From the NCBI GenBank assembly GCA_947631405.1, contig CANRLC010000011.1, positions 1 to 51,877 of the forward strand: DNA of 51,877 nucleotides, written 5' to 3'. Each line of letters starts with the position of its first letter. The first letter of the stretch is position 1. This DNA is from an uncultured Clostridia bacterium (GTDB lineage Bacteria; Bacillota; Clostridia; Christensenellales; Aristaeellaceae). The translations under genes were made by a program, and so were the position numbers. Shown here in pieces: positions 1-9,758 of this stretch. The notes beneath the pieces were generated by a model. That model saw only the letters and a program-made list of their open reading frames with translations. It ran no database searches and was not told where the DNA came from.

Positions 1-35
1 TTTTTATTTGCAGGCTTGCGATTCCCGACGTTCCG

Positions 36-68
36 CCCGCCTCTCCTCCGCCACTGGCGGCGGCGGGC
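36..68. terminator. GC-rich inverted repeat after the beta-helix gene
   Basis: Bases 1-69 hold no gene. An imperfect GC-rich inverted repeat (GCCCGCC paired with GGCGGGC, with an inner GCC-agt-GGC) lies just past the stop codon of the minus-strand beta-helix gene. There is no run of T after the stem in that direction, so a role as an intrinsic terminator is only a guess. Confidence 0.3.
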
Positions 69-69
69 T

Positions 70-2055
70 TCAGTCCCAGACGACCTTCTCGGCCTCGCCC
101 TCGGCGAACGGGCCGGGCAGCGCCGTCACGCCGCGATGGTCGCCGAGGTAGTCGCGGTCGAAGGTGATCGCGGTGCCGTCCGGGTTCTCGAAGCGCTGCT
201 CCGGCTCGAAGGCGCAGCCCAGCACGTCGCTGGTGACGATCGACGCGTCAAAGCCCGCAAGCTTCTCGTAGAGATCGGTCTTGAGGGTGATCTTTCCGTC
301 CTTCTCGACCAGCTCCACATGCACGGGTGCCTCCTGCACAAAGCCCTTCTTCTCGTGGCGGCTGACGCTCGCCCCGCCGAAGTAGGCGTTGCCCTGTACC
401 CACACGGGCAGGTGGCCGAAGTGATACTGCGCCAGACCGCCCATGTCCGCCAGTCCTCCCTTAAAGGGCGCGACCCACGTCTCGTAATCCGGGAAGATGT
501 CGAACGGCGCGGTGCCGACGACCTCGTAGTCGTTGTCCTCCGCGGTCTTCTCGGGGTGCTCGATCGGGTAGTGCTGCACGAAGATGTTGTTGTAGATGCG
601 GTCGTCGCCGTGCAGGATGGTCATAAAGCCCGCGACCTCGGTGCGGTGGCGGATGTGATAGGGCGTGTAGCGCGGCTCGCGCTGGCCGTTGATGATGCTG
701 TCCACGCCCGAGTTGATGAGGCCGAACGCGCCGAGCATCAGGTTGTGTACGCAGGCGACGCCCTCGCTGGGGATGGTGACGGACGCCTTGGACAGCAGCA
801 GGTTGTTGTCGATGAGCGTCGGGCCGTGGCCGACCTCGATGAAGACATCGGTGTTGAACATCGCGCCCGGAGCGGGCTGTGCAAACGCGGGCCGCTGGTT
901 GTCGTGCATCAGGTTGCCCGTGATGCGCGCGCCCTGCGCCTCCCAGTCGCACCAGATGCCCATGATGCAGTGGTGGATGTGGTTGCGGCGGATGGTCACG
1001 TCGATGGCGGCGTGCAGCTTGATGCCTCCCGTCTCCGCGCCGCCCAGCTGCTGGGAGGTACAGATGTGGTGGATGCGGCAGTCCTCGATGGTGGAGAACA
1101 CGCCGCCCATGCGCCCGACGATGCCCGTCTGCTCGCAGTGGTGTATCTCACAGCGGCGCACGATATGGGAGCCTACCTTCTCCTTGAGCCAGCCGTGGTA
1201 CTGGCCGCGGCAGACGGCGTCGCGCTCCATCTGCGTGGGGTTCTTGACGCGCTTGGTGAAGAAATACATGTCGTTTTCCGGATCGCGGTACTTGCCCAGC
1301 GAGATGCCGCAGCAGCGGCTGTTGCACACCTCGCAGTCCTCGATGATCCAGCCGCGGCTCCAGTGCGGGCCGATCAGGCCGTCCTGATAGGCGGCGGGCG
1401 GCGCCCATGTGGTGGCGGCGCAGGTGAGCTTGAAGCCGCTCACCGTGATGTAGCCCACGCCCGTGACGCTGGGCATGAAGCAGTTGCGGCGCACGGCGAA
1501 CTCGACGTGCTCGGCGTTCGGATCCTTCCCTTGGAAGTTGGCGTAGATCACGGTCGTGTCGCCGTCCTGCTCAGTGAACCACTTATAGCGCGACTCCTCC
1601 GGGAACCACGCGCAGGGATCCGCCTCGCCCGCCACGCAGGCGTCGAGCGAGTCGGCCTCGTACATCGCCCGCTCGCCGAGGTACACGCTGCCCGTGTGCC
1701 GCACGTTCGGCGCGAAGTACCAGTCGCCGCAGACGAGCGTGGTGTAGGGGTTGTAACCGGCGAACACGCTATTGGGCACGCGCGCGACATAGGTGTTTCC
1801 CTTGTAGGGCTTCCAGCCCGTCAGCTCCTCGGCGCCGGTGATGACCGCGCCGCGCGGCGTCTCGCTGCGGTAGACGATGCGCGCGTCCTCCGTGCCGGCG
1901 TGGCGGGGATCGACGTACTCCCGATAGACGCCGGGCGCGACGACGACCTCGTCCCCCGGCATGGCGACCGCCGCCGCGTCGTTGATGCGCTTGAAGGGCC
2001 GCTCCTTGGTGCCGTTGCCCTCGCGCGGCGCGTTCACGTTGACGTAATAGATCAT
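70..2055 (-). CDS. Right-handed parallel beta-helix repeat protein (pectate-lyase-like fold)
   Basis: A 661-residue protein that opens with MIYYVNVNAPREGNGTKERP and continues 'FKRINDAAAVAMPGDEVVVAPGVYREYV'-style, the usual entry strand of polysaccharide-acting beta-helix proteins (PL/GH28-like, DUF1565-type). The middle carries rung-like repeats such as IIEDCEVCNSRCCGISL, IVRRCEIHHCEQTGIVGR and TIRRNHIHHCIMGIWCDW, each with an Asn/His-rich turn. No signal peptide is seen, so it is probably cytoplasmic. I chose the ATG at 2055 because AAGGAG lies 7 nt upstream; an upstream in-frame start at 2079 has no such site. The gene is divergent from the GH10 gene, suggesting joint use on plant cell-wall oligosaccharides. 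Lyase or hydrolase activity cannot be told from sequence alone. Confidence 0.8.
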   Translation of the reverse strand: MIYYVNVNAPREGNGTKERPFKRINDAAAVAMPGDEVVVAPGVYREYVDPRHAGTEDARIVYRSETPRGAVITGAEELTGWKPYKGNTYVARVPNSVFAGYNPYTTLVCGDWYFAPNVRHTGSVYLGERAMYEADSLDACVAGEADPCAWFPEESRYKWFTEQDGDTTVIYANFQGKDPNAEHVEFAVRRNCFMPSVTGVGYITVSGFKLTCAATTWAPPAAYQDGLIGPHWSRGWIIEDCEVCNSRCCGISLGKYRDPENDMYFFTKRVKNPTQMERDAVCRGQYHGWLKEKVGSHIVRRCEIHHCEQTGIVGRMGGVFSTIEDCRIHHICTSQQLGGAETGGIKLHAAIDVTIRRNHIHHCIMGIWCDWEAQGARITGNLMHDNQRPAFAQPAPGAMFNTDVFIEVGHGPTLIDNNLLLSKASVTIPSEGVACVHNLMLGAFGLINSGVDSIINGQREPRYTPYHIRHRTEVAGFMTILHGDDRIYNNIFVQHYPIEHPEKTAEDNDYEVVGTAPFDIFPDYETWVAPFKGGLADMGGLAQYHFGHLPVWVQGNAYFGGASVSRHEKKGFVQEAPVHVELVEKDGKITLKTDLYEKLAGFDASIVTSDVLGCAFEPEQRFENPDGTAITFDRDYLGDHRGVTALPGPFAEGEAEKVVWD

Positions 2056-2093
2056 GTCCTGCTCCTTTCGCCCCGGCAATTCGCCGACAGGCC

Positions 2094-2122
2094 TTGACGT
2101 TGTGGCTTTTCGCGACTACAAT
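2094..2122 (+). promoter_or_regulatory. Sigma-A-type promoter of the GH10 gene
   Basis: TTGACG (2094-2099), a 17-nt spacer, and TACAAT (2117-2122). It faces the beta-helix promoter, and the two -10 boxes nearly touch. An imperfect inverted repeat, TTGTGG...CTACAA (about 2100-2122), overlaps the spacer and could bind a regulator. Confidence 0.65.
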
Positions 2123-2123
2123 G

Positions 2124-2152
2124 ATGATATTCCATCCGGCAAACTCTGTCAA
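2124..2152 (-). promoter_or_regulatory. Sigma-A-type promoter of the beta-helix gene
   Basis: Read on the minus strand, TTGACA (2152-2147) is followed after exactly 17 nt by TATCAT (2129-2124). The -10 box lies one base away from the -10 box of the opposing GH10 promoter. Confidence 0.7.
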
Positions 2153-2167
2153 GAGGAGGAACATGAA

Positions 2168-3388
2168 ATGGATGCGCTCTCCCATCGCAAAGCCTGCGCG
2201 CGCGTGCGCCTGATCCACGCGGACGGCACGCCCGTCGCCCACCGCGAGATCGCCGTCGACCAGACGGCGCACCGCTTTCTCTTCGGCTGCGGCGCGTTCG
2301 AGTCGATGGCCGCCCAGCAGTCGCCCGACCCCGCGCGCCGCGCGCTCGCCGAGGCGAACGTGCAAAAGTGGCTGGGCCTGTTCAACTACGGCACGCTGCC
2401 CTTCTACTGGGGCCGCTACGAGCCTGTGCCCGGGCACACCGCCAAGGAGGCGACGATGGCCGCCGCGCAGTCGCTGCGCGCGCACGGCGTCACGCTCAAG
2501 GGCCACCCGCTCTGCTGGCACACGGTCTGCGCCGACTGGCTGCTCGCCTACGACAACGAGGAGATCTTCCGCCGCCAGATCGAGCGCATCCACCGCGAGG
2601 TGAGCGATTTCCGCGGCGTGGTCTCGCTCTGGGACGTCATCAACGAAGTCGTCATCATGCCGGACTTCGACAAATACGACAACGCCGTCACCCGCCTGTG
2701 CCGGGAGAAGGGCCGCGTCGTGCTGGTCAAGGCGGTGTTCGAGGCGGCGAAGGCGTGCGACCCGGACGCGACGCTGCTCATCAACGATTTCAACACCAGC
2801 GCGGCCTACGCGCACCTGATCGAGGATCTGCTGAGCGCGGGCGTGCCCATCGGCGCGATCGGCATCCAGTCCCACCAGCATCAGGGATTCTGGGGGCTTA
2901 ACAAGCTCGGCGAGGTGCTGCACCGCTTCGAGCGCTTCGGACTGCCCCTGCACTTCACCGAGAACACGCTGATCTCCGGCCACCTGATGCCGCCGGACAT
3001 CGTCGATCTCAACGACTATCAGGTGGACGTCTGGCCCACCACGCCGGAGGGCGAGGCGCGGCAAGCCGAGGAGATCGCGACGATGTACAGCGCGCTCTTT
3101 GCGCATCCGCTGGTGGAGGCCATCACCTCGTGGGATTTCACCGACGACTGCTGGCTGCACGCGCCCGCCGGGCTGCTGCGCGCCGACGGCACGGAGAAGC
3201 CCTCCTACGAGGCGCTGCGCTCGCTCATCCACGGCGCATGGGAGACGCACGAGCGCCTCGTCACCGACGCGGACGGCTGCCTGCGCTTCACGGGCTTCAA
3301 AGGGGACTATCGCCTCGCCTGCGGCGGGGAGAGCGCGACGCTCTCGCTGGACGCCGACGCGCAGGCGACGCTCACGCTGCGCGCGTGA
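2168..3388 (+). CDS. Glycoside hydrolase family 10 (endo-1,4-beta-xylanase-type), intracellular
   Basis: A 406-residue protein with the GH10 pattern: HPLCWHTVCADWL (substrate-subsite His/Trp), SLWDVINEVV with the acid/base Glu at residue 160, GIQSHQHQGFW, and LHFTENTLI with the nucleophile Glu at residue 265. A short beta-rich tail follows the barrel (FTGFKGDYRL onward), as in some clostridial GH10 proteins. There is no signal peptide, so it likely acts on imported xylo-oligosaccharides rather than on polymer. GAGGAGG sits 7 nt before the ATG at 2168; in-frame codons further upstream lack a site and run through the promoter. A dispersed repeat element starts 16 nt after its stop. Confidence 0.88.
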   Translation: MDALSHRKACARVRLIHADGTPVAHREIAVDQTAHRFLFGCGAFESMAAQQSPDPARRALAEANVQKWLGLFNYGTLPFYWGRYEPVPGHTAKEATMAAAQSLRAHGVTLKGHPLCWHTVCADWLLAYDNEEIFRRQIERIHREVSDFRGVVSLWDVINEVVIMPDFDKYDNAVTRLCREKGRVVLVKAVFEAAKACDPDATLLINDFNTSAAYAHLIEDLLSAGVPIGAIGIQSHQHQGFWGLNKLGEVLHRFERFGLPLHFTENTLISGHLMPPDIVDLNDYQVDVWPTTPEGEARQAEEIATMYSALFAHPLVEAITSWDFTDDCWLHAPAGLLRADGTEKPSYEALRSLIHGAWETHERLVTDADGCLRFTGFKGDYRLACGGESATLSLDADAQATLTLRA

Positions 3389-3404
3389 CGCGGCAAAGAC
3401 GGGA

Positions 3405-3748
3405 TTGCCTTTTCACAGATAAAACCCTTATGTGCTGTAAACCAAAGGGAGGGGTCTGGGGACAATGTCCCCAGACAGGGTTTGGCGCTGGAGCCTGCCG
3501 CCGCCTGTGGCGGATGAAGGCAGGCGGAACGCGGGGAATCACAAGGAGTGAGCGAAGCTCACGACTATGTGAGTTCCCCGGATCGGTAGCCCCAACGGTA
3601 CCCCAATCGCGAAGCGATTGCCAAATGTAGCCCGGAAGCGAAGCGATCCCGGGCGGGTTGCTCATGAAAAGTTGCGGTACCCCGCCTATGCTTGCTCAGC
3701 GTAACCCATGACAGAATGATTCGATCATTTGATCTGAGAATAGTATTA
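3405..3748 (+). repeat. Structured dispersed element, copy 1 (long form, hairpin X)
   Basis: A 344-nt intergenic element. The left end (CTTTTCACAGATAAAA) is an imperfect inverted copy of the right end (reverse complement CTATTCTCAGATCAAA). Inside are a perfect hairpin GTCTGGGGACA-A-TGTCCCCAGAC; a long module with stems CCGCC/GGCGG (3501-3513), GGGGAA-TCACA/TGTGA-g-TTCCCC (3533-3579) and GTGAGC-GAA-GCTCAC (3548-3562); the hairpin AATCGC-GAA-GCGATT (3605-3619); and a GC-rich stem near 3630. It fills the gap between the GH10 gene and a convergent gene. It has the size and ends of a MITE, but no target duplication could be fixed. Confidence 0.8.
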
Positions 3749-3759
3749 GAGAGACGACT

Positions 3760-3785
3760 GGGGCCGCCGGAAAACCGGCGGCCCC
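3760..3785. terminator. Hairpin between convergent genes
   Basis: GGGGCCGCCGG-AAAA-CCGGCGGCCCC is a perfect 11-bp stem with a 4-nt loop, placed just past copy 1 of the dispersed element and before the convergent gene's stop. It is followed by TTCTATGC on the + strand. It could stop transcription from either side, though the T tract is weak. Confidence 0.6.
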
Positions 3786-3806
3786 TTCTATGCTTCTATG
3801 CTTGCC

Positions 3807-5441
3807 TTACTGCGCCAGCAGCGCGCTCACGGCGCTCATGATCTCCTCATTCTGGGTGAGGCTCATGCAGACGCCCATCAGCTGCGCGAAGGCTTGCTGC
3901 TTGACCGTCTCCCGATTCTGGGAATCGGAGAGATCGATCGCCGGGCCGGGCGCGAACTCGATGCCGTCGTATTCGTCGGCCTGCGCGCTCACGTTCGCCG
4001 TGACCGCCATGCCCAGCGCCTCGACGCGCGCGTTCGCGCCGAGCAGGAAGCCGCCGTCCGACACGCTGGTCTCGCCCTGCGCGCTCGCCGTGAGCAGCGC
4101 CTTCGGCTCGCCGTTCACGCGCTCGCTCACCGTGCCGCTCAGGTCAAACGCCTCCGCGTCGTCGCCGCCGTCGGTCTTGTAGGTCGCCGCGCCGTCGATG
4201 GCGACGCCCTGCGCCGTGCCCTGCGCCGCTTGGCGCACCTCTAGATAGCCGCTCAGGCTGTTGGCGTTCACGCCGTCCACGTCGCGCCCGACCCACAGGT
4301 CGAGGTCGCCCGCCAGACGGTTGCCCTCCATCAGCTCCAGCTCGCCGTGCGCGGTGTGGTGCTTCTGCTCGCGCTCGTCGCTCTTGACCGAGTAGACGAG
4401 ATCGCCCTCGTAGGGCAGCAGCGAGGAGATCTGCGGCACCTGCAAATCGTAGCCGACCACCGCGCCGTAATCGTCGTAGCCGAGGGTCATGTGGATGGTG
4501 CGCTCCGGGGTGATGTCCGCACCCTCCATCGCGTGCTCGACGCTCTTGTCCAGCTTCTTGATCGCGTATTCGATGTCGTCCTTGGTACACAGCGCGCCGT
4601 CGTCATACACGGTCGCAGAGGGCTGCACCCAGTCCACCGCGGGATCCATCTTCTCCTCGGTGAGCAGGCCGTCCACGAGCCGCCGCACCTGATAGCGCGT
4701 CACCCCGGCCTCGGCGAGCACGTCGGAGAGCGCCTGCTCCAGCGGGCCGCATTCGTCGCGCAGCGTCCAGAGGATGTTGACGAGGAAATCAAAGAAGTTC
4801 CACGACGGCGCTTCCGTCACCATCCGCAGGGAGACGGCGTCGCGCGTGTCGGTTGCCGCCACAGGCTCGTTGTCAAAGACGTAGAGCTTGCCCGTCTCCC
4901 GCTGCGTGTAGGAGATCCAGCCGAGCAGGTGGCCCATCAGCGTGAAGCGCAGATCGTCCAGCGCGATGACGAGCCGCTCCTTGGCCGGCAGCGAGGCGAA
5001 GGCCGGGTCGTTCACGCCGACGCCCTGCACGCCGCCGCCCGCCGGAAAGGCGAGCACCGAGTCGCCCGTCAGGTTCGTCTTCGCCTGAATCGAGCCGTCC
5101 CCGGCGATCAGCGCGTCCGCCGTCAGCAGCGGCGCGCCGCCCACCGTCAGCGCGGCCTTCACGCGCGCGGTGCCGAAATCGTCGTAGAAGGAGAGCTTCA
5201 ACTCCGCCATCTCCAGCAGCTTGCGCAGCGCCTGCGCGCGCGCGGAGGCCGCCTCGTCCGCCTCGAGCGAAAAGCCGACCGTGACGTCGATCTGCAGCCC
5301 GCCGACGTAGGCGTCGCTGATCGCCGTCGCCGTCACCTGCCCCGCCGGGATAACGTAGCCGCCCTCGGCTAGCGCGACGCAGTGCGACAGCAGCAGGGCC
5401 GCGCTCACCGCCAGTGCAACGATGCGTCTTGTGATGTTCAT
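3807..5441 (-). CDS. Exported protein of unknown function (544 aa)
   Basis: I do not recognise the family. The N-terminus is a signal peptide (MNITRRIVALAVSAALLLSH) with a likely cleavage after VALA. The rest is acidic and beta-rich, with no transmembrane segment, no sortase motif and no lipobox. Repeated phrases such as LTVGGAPLLTADALIAGDGS and SLSGYLEVRQ suggest a stacked or beta-sandwich extracellular protein. GGAAAGGAG precedes the ATG by 6 nt. The next gene upstream (5476-6738) is another exported protein of similar style, 34 nt away on the same strand, so the two are probably co-transcribed and may work together at the cell surface. Confidence 0.75.
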   Translation of the reverse strand: MNITRRIVALAVSAALLLSHCVALAEGGYVIPAGQVTATAISDAYVGGLQIDVTVGFSLEADEAASARAQALRKLLEMAELKLSFYDDFGTARVKAALTVGGAPLLTADALIAGDGSIQAKTNLTGDSVLAFPAGGGVQGVGVNDPAFASLPAKERLVIALDDLRFTLMGHLLGWISYTQRETGKLYVFDNEPVAATDTRDAVSLRMVTEAPSWNFFDFLVNILWTLRDECGPLEQALSDVLAEAGVTRYQVRRLVDGLLTEEKMDPAVDWVQPSATVYDDGALCTKDDIEYAIKKLDKSVEHAMEGADITPERTIHMTLGYDDYGAVVGYDLQVPQISSLLPYEGDLVYSVKSDEREQKHHTAHGELELMEGNRLAGDLDLWVGRDVDGVNANSLSGYLEVRQAAQGTAQGVAIDGAATYKTDGGDDAEAFDLSGTVSERVNGEPKALLTASAQGETSVSDGGFLLGANARVEALGMAVTANVSAQADEYDGIEFAPGPAIDLSDSQNRETVKQQAFAQLMGVCMSLTQNEEIMSAVSALLAQ

Positions 5442-5475
5442 TCCTCGCTCCTTTCCCCATGCAGCGCCTGCGCGC

Positions 5476-6738
5476 TCATAGGCCGCTTTCGATTTTATTC
5501 ATGCTGTCCTCGCCGAGCTGCGCGTACAGCCCGGCCGTCAGCGCGTGCAGCGCCTCGTCAAGCGCCGCGCGCGCGTCCGCCTGCGCCTCGCCGTCCGTCT
5601 GCGGGGCGGCGGGCGCGGTCAGGGCCGGCTTGCCGCCCGCCAGCGCCGTGAGCGTCACGCCGCCGCCGAGGAAGTCGTTGCCGTCCATCGTCACCGACAG
5701 CGTCCCCTCCGCCGTGAGCGGAACGGGGCCGCTCTGCCCCTCGGCCGTTTCCACATTCAGGCGGCCCTTGAGCGTCGCGGCGATGTCGTTGAGGCGCTGC
5801 ATGCGCCGCCCCGGCGTCCTGTCCGTGTGGCCGAGCGTCACGGAGACGGCGATCTTTTCGGAGAGGCCGCCCTCGTCCGCCGTCCAGTCGTTGGTCAGGC
5901 GCACCGTCAGGCGGCTGTCGATGCGGCTGCCCTCCAGTTCGCCGTCCGAGCGCAGCGACGTTTGCACGCTCGCCTTGCCCTTCGCGTCCTTGCGCTGAAC
6001 CTCCGAGGAGCGCGTGCTGGCGTAGGTGAGCGTGAAGTGGTTGTCCTCGTCGCGCGTCGCCGTCAGCTCGAACGTGTCCTTCGGCGCGCGCCCGCCCGGC
6101 TGGCGCAAAAAGCCCGTCACCTCGTAGGGCGCGCCCCCGTCCGGCGGCGTGATCGCGCCGCTCACGTCGATGCGCGTGAGCCGCTCTCCGTCGTCGGACA
6201 TCGTCCGCTCGACGGCAAACGCGCGCGCGACCGTCAGCCCCAGCGGCAGCGCGTCGCCGGGCTGCAGCGCCTCCAGCGCCTGCGCGAGCGCCGCGAGCGG
6301 CACGCGCTCGACGATGGAATCGACGCCCGGCAGCGTCCAGAGCGTCGCCTGCGGCAGCGAGGAGAGCAGCGCCTCGTCCGGCGCGAAGGTGTGCCCGTTC
6401 AGCCGCATCGCGGAGCCGTCGCGCGCGAGGGCCGCGTCCAGCAGCGTCTCGCCGCCGCGCTCGATGCGCAGCGCGTCCGCGCCGTCCTCGCCGCCCACGC
6501 TCTCGACGGTCAAGGTCGTGCCGGAGAGCATGTCCCGCAGCACGGTTAGATCGCGCGCGTAGAGCGCGTTGTCGGCGGTGAACTGCGCCGTCACGCGCAG
6601 GTCGTCCTGCCTTTGCAGGGCCTGCGCCGCGCGCAGCAGCCCCGGCGAAAAGCACTCGACGCCCGGCAGCGTCTGCGCCGCCGCCGTCGCGGTCAGCAGC
6701 GCAAACGCCGCACACGCCGCCGCAAGCATCCGTTTCAC
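5476..6738 (-). CDS. Exported protein of unknown function (420 aa)
   Basis: A signal peptide (MKRMLAAACAAFALLTATAAAQ) with an AxA cleavage site, followed by a beta-rich body with phrases such as RIERGGETLLDAALARDGSA and DDGERLTRIDVSGAITPPDG. No known domain is recognised. The GTG at 6738 is favoured over the ATG at 6729: GGAGG lies 8 nt upstream of it, and it supplies the positive n-region (KR) of the signal peptide. It lies directly after rimM, where trmD is usually found, and is followed by a second exported orphan. Composition and style resemble the 544-residue neighbour, so they may be distant paralogues; a profile comparison would tell. Confidence 0.75.
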   Translation of the reverse strand: MKRMLAAACAAFALLTATAAAQTLPGVECFSPGLLRAAQALQRQDDLRVTAQFTADNALYARDLTVLRDMLSGTTLTVESVGGEDGADALRIERGGETLLDAALARDGSAMRLNGHTFAPDEALLSSLPQATLWTLPGVDSIVERVPLAALAQALEALQPGDALPLGLTVARAFAVERTMSDDGERLTRIDVSGAITPPDGGAPYEVTGFLRQPGGRAPKDTFELTATRDEDNHFTLTYASTRSSEVQRKDAKGKASVQTSLRSDGELEGSRIDSRLTVRLTNDWTADEGGLSEKIAVSVTLGHTDRTPGRRMQRLNDIAATLKGRLNVETAEGQSGPVPLTAEGTLSVTMDGNDFLGGGVTLTALAGGKPALTAPAAPQTDGEAQADARAALDEALHALTAGLYAQLGEDSMNKIESGL

Positions 6739-6819
6739 CCTCGCTCGCCTCCGTCCTCGCGCCCTTCTATTCTAACGAAGGAGCGCGCCGTTTTCATCCC
6801 GCGTGGCCAAAGTTTCGCG

Positions 6820-7371
6820 TCAGCCGTCGTCCCGCGGGGAGGACTCCTCCTGCCAGACGGCCACCTCGGCGAGCGCCCGCTCGTCGAGCACGATGACGCC
6901 GCCCTCCACGTCCACCCGCGCGACGGCGCGCCGCAGCGCGGGCATGAGCATCTCGCCGCGCGGCGTGTCGAACGCGTACACGTCGCACACGGCGTTGGGC
7001 CGGAGCACCTCACGCAGCGTGCCGATCGGGTGGCCCTGCGTATCCTCGGCGCGCAGGCCAATCAGATCGCAGATGAAGTTTTCATCCTCGCCCAGCCGCC
7101 TCGCATGCGCGCGGTCGACGTACAATGTACAGCCGCGCAGCGCCTCGGCGGCGTTGCGGTCTTTTACGCCCTCCAGTGCCAGCACGGCGAAGCCGCCGGC
7201 GCAGCGGCCGTGCAGCACGCGCACGGGGACGTATTCGCCGCCCCGCGCCAGATACGCGCTTTGAAGGCGCGCATAAAAATCCGCGTCGCCGCTCTCGGCG
7301 CGCAGCTTCACCTCGCCGCGGATGCCTTGCGGCCGCACGATCTCGCCGATGGCGATATAGGGAGCCTGCAC
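6820..7371 (-). CDS. rimM: 16S rRNA processing protein RimM
   Basis: A 183-residue protein of normal length for RimM, which helps mature the 16S rRNA 3' domain and assemble the 30S head with S19. The N-terminal beta-barrel starts IAIGEIVRPQGIRGEVKL, the family signature. The PRC-barrel half holds LIGLRAEDTQGHPIGTL and ends with VDVEGGVIVLDERAL. The start is a GTG at 7371 with AAGGAGG 5 nt upstream; no ATG fits. It is the last member of the ylxM-ffh-rpsP-khpA-rimM run. In most Firmicutes trmD and rplS follow; here an exported orphan follows instead. Confidence 0.93.
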   Translation of the reverse strand: MQAPYIAIGEIVRPQGIRGEVKLRAESGDADFYARLQSAYLARGGEYVPVRVLHGRCAGGFAVLALEGVKDRNAAEALRGCTLYVDRAHARRLGEDENFICDLIGLRAEDTQGHPIGTLREVLRPNAVCDVYAFDTPRGEMLMPALRRAVARVDVEGGVIVLDERALAEVAVWQEESSPRDDG

Positions 7372-7446
7372 GGGAACCTCCTTGCCTGCGCGCTCGGGCG
7401 CGATAGAAACGCCGCGCCGCCTGCATGCGCAAACGGCGCGGAAGCC

Positions 7447-7674
7447 TCATAGGATCTCCACAAAGACGGGCTTGTCGTTGCGGGCGGTCGCCGCCTTGAC
7501 CACGGCGCGGATGGACTTGGCGATGCGGCCCTGTTTGCCGATCACCTTGCCCATGTCCTCCGGCCCGACGCTCAGCTCGATGATGACGGCTTCCGGCCCA
7601 TCGACGGCCTTCACCTGCACCTGCTCGGGATGATCGACGAGCGTCGAGGCGATGTAGCGAACCAATTCTTCCAT
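7447..7674 (-). CDS. khpA: KH-domain RNA-binding protein KhpA (YlqC)
   Basis: 75 residues, the usual size. It is a single KH domain with the GxxG loop in VIGKQGRIAKSIRAVV. In other Firmicutes KhpA pairs with KhpB/Jag and influences cell division and elongation by binding RNA. Its place between rpsP and rimM is the conserved one. A weak GAGGGC site precedes the ATG, fitting translation within the operon. Confidence 0.93.
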   Translation of the reverse strand: MEELVRYIASTLVDHPEQVQVKAVDGPEAVIIELSVGPEDMGKVIGKQGRIAKSIRAVVKAATARNDKPVFVEIL

Positions 7675-7710
7675 GTTTCAGCCCTCGCTTTCCGGGCAGC
7701 GCCCATGCGA

Positions 7711-7953
7711 TCAGGCGATCGCGCCGGTCTTCTTGAGCAGCGCGCGGACGGTATCGGTCGGCTGCGCCCCGTTCTTGATCCACGCCTTGGCCTTCTCGGC
7801 GTCGATCTTCAGCTCCACGGGGTCGGCGACGGGATTGTAGTACCCCAGCTCGTCGATGAAACGGCCGTCGCGGGACGCGCGCTCGTCGGCGACGACGACG
7901 CGATAGAAGGGCTTCTTCTTCATGCCCATCCTCTTGAGACGAATCTTGACCAT
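7711..7953 (-). CDS. rpsP: 30S ribosomal protein S16
   Basis: 80 residues starting [41 protein letters not shown]-like, the S16 signature. S16 binds 16S rRNA in the 5' domain of the 30S subunit. GAAGGAGG lies 7 nt before the ATG. It sits 65 nt after ffh on the same strand, in the standard ffh-rpsP-khpA order. Confidence 0.97.
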   Translation of the reverse strand: MVKIRLKRMGMKKKPFYRVVVADERASRDGRFIDELGYYNPVADPVELKIDAEKAKAWIKNGAQPTDTVRALLKKTGAIA

Positions 7954-8018
7954 AACGGTTCCTCCTTCAAACGGTTTTCCCTTTTATTTCCCACAATCCG
8001 AGGATTGTCGGTGTCGTT

Positions 8019-9353
<1,335 letters not shown>

Positions 9354-9354
9354 G

Positions 9355-9693
9355 TCATCCCTCCTCCTGCGAAAGCAGCCGTGAAAGCGTCTCTCTCGCG
9401 CGCGAAGCCTCTTCGCCCGGCGCGCCCTCGAGCGCGCGCAGCGCATCGCGCAAGCCCGCCGTCATCCGGCGGTAGCGCTCCAGCAAGCCCAGCTCCCGCT
9501 CGTACTGCGCGAGCTGGCTCGCGCCGCGATGCACGGCGTCGTAGACGCCCTGCCGCGAGATGCCCTCCCGCGCGGCGATCTCCGAGAGGGAGAGATCCTC
9601 CTCGCAGTAGAGCGAGAGCAGGCCCCTCTGCCGCTCGGTCAGCAGCGGGCCGTAAAAATCGAACAGCCAGCCCGTCTCGATGCGATCCTCCAT
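9355..9693 (-). CDS. ylxM: SRP-associated HTH protein YlxM (UPF0122)
   Basis: 112 residues. It opens with ETGWLFDFYGPLLTERQRGLLSLYCEEDLS, then SLSEIAAREGISRQGVYDAV, a sigma-70-region-4-like helix-turn-helix typical of the family. YlxM is encoded next to ffh in most Firmicutes and in streptococci stimulates the SRP pathway. GGAGG lies 4 nt before the ATG. It is the first gene after a consensus promoter at 9730-9758. Confidence 0.95.
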   Translation of the reverse strand: MEDRIETGWLFDFYGPLLTERQRGLLSLYCEEDLSLSEIAAREGISRQGVYDAVHRGASQLAQYERELGLLERYRRMTAGLRDALRALEGAPGEEASRARETLSRLLSQEEG

Positions 9694-9729
9694 AGCGCCT
9701 CCGCCCGGCCTGAACGGCCGCTACCGCCC

Positions 9730-9758
9730 ATTATAGCGCGCTTTGCGCCGTCTGTCAA
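9730..9758 (-). promoter_or_regulatory. Consensus sigma-A promoter of the ylxM-ffh-rpsP-khpA-rimM operon
   Basis: Read on the minus strand: TTGACA (9758-9753), 17 nt, TATAAT (9735-9730). Both boxes are perfect consensus. The -35 box lies in one arm of a 24-bp perfect inverted repeat (9752-9775). Confidence 0.85.

Noticed and set aside
16-2097. Long + strand open frame of 693 codons opposite the beta-helix gene
   Set aside because: Product is low-complexity Arg/Val/Ala/Asp/His, typical of the shadow frame in G+C-rich DNA; the minus-strand protein has clear family features and a ribosome site.
3372-3665. Minus-strand frame across element copy 1 giving a peptide with NPPGIASLPGY and WGHCPQTP
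   Set aside because: Similar peptides arise in the same frame from copies 2 and 4, but copy 3 breaks the frame and the conservation is explained by the DNA hairpins. No ribosome site or codon bias supports translation.
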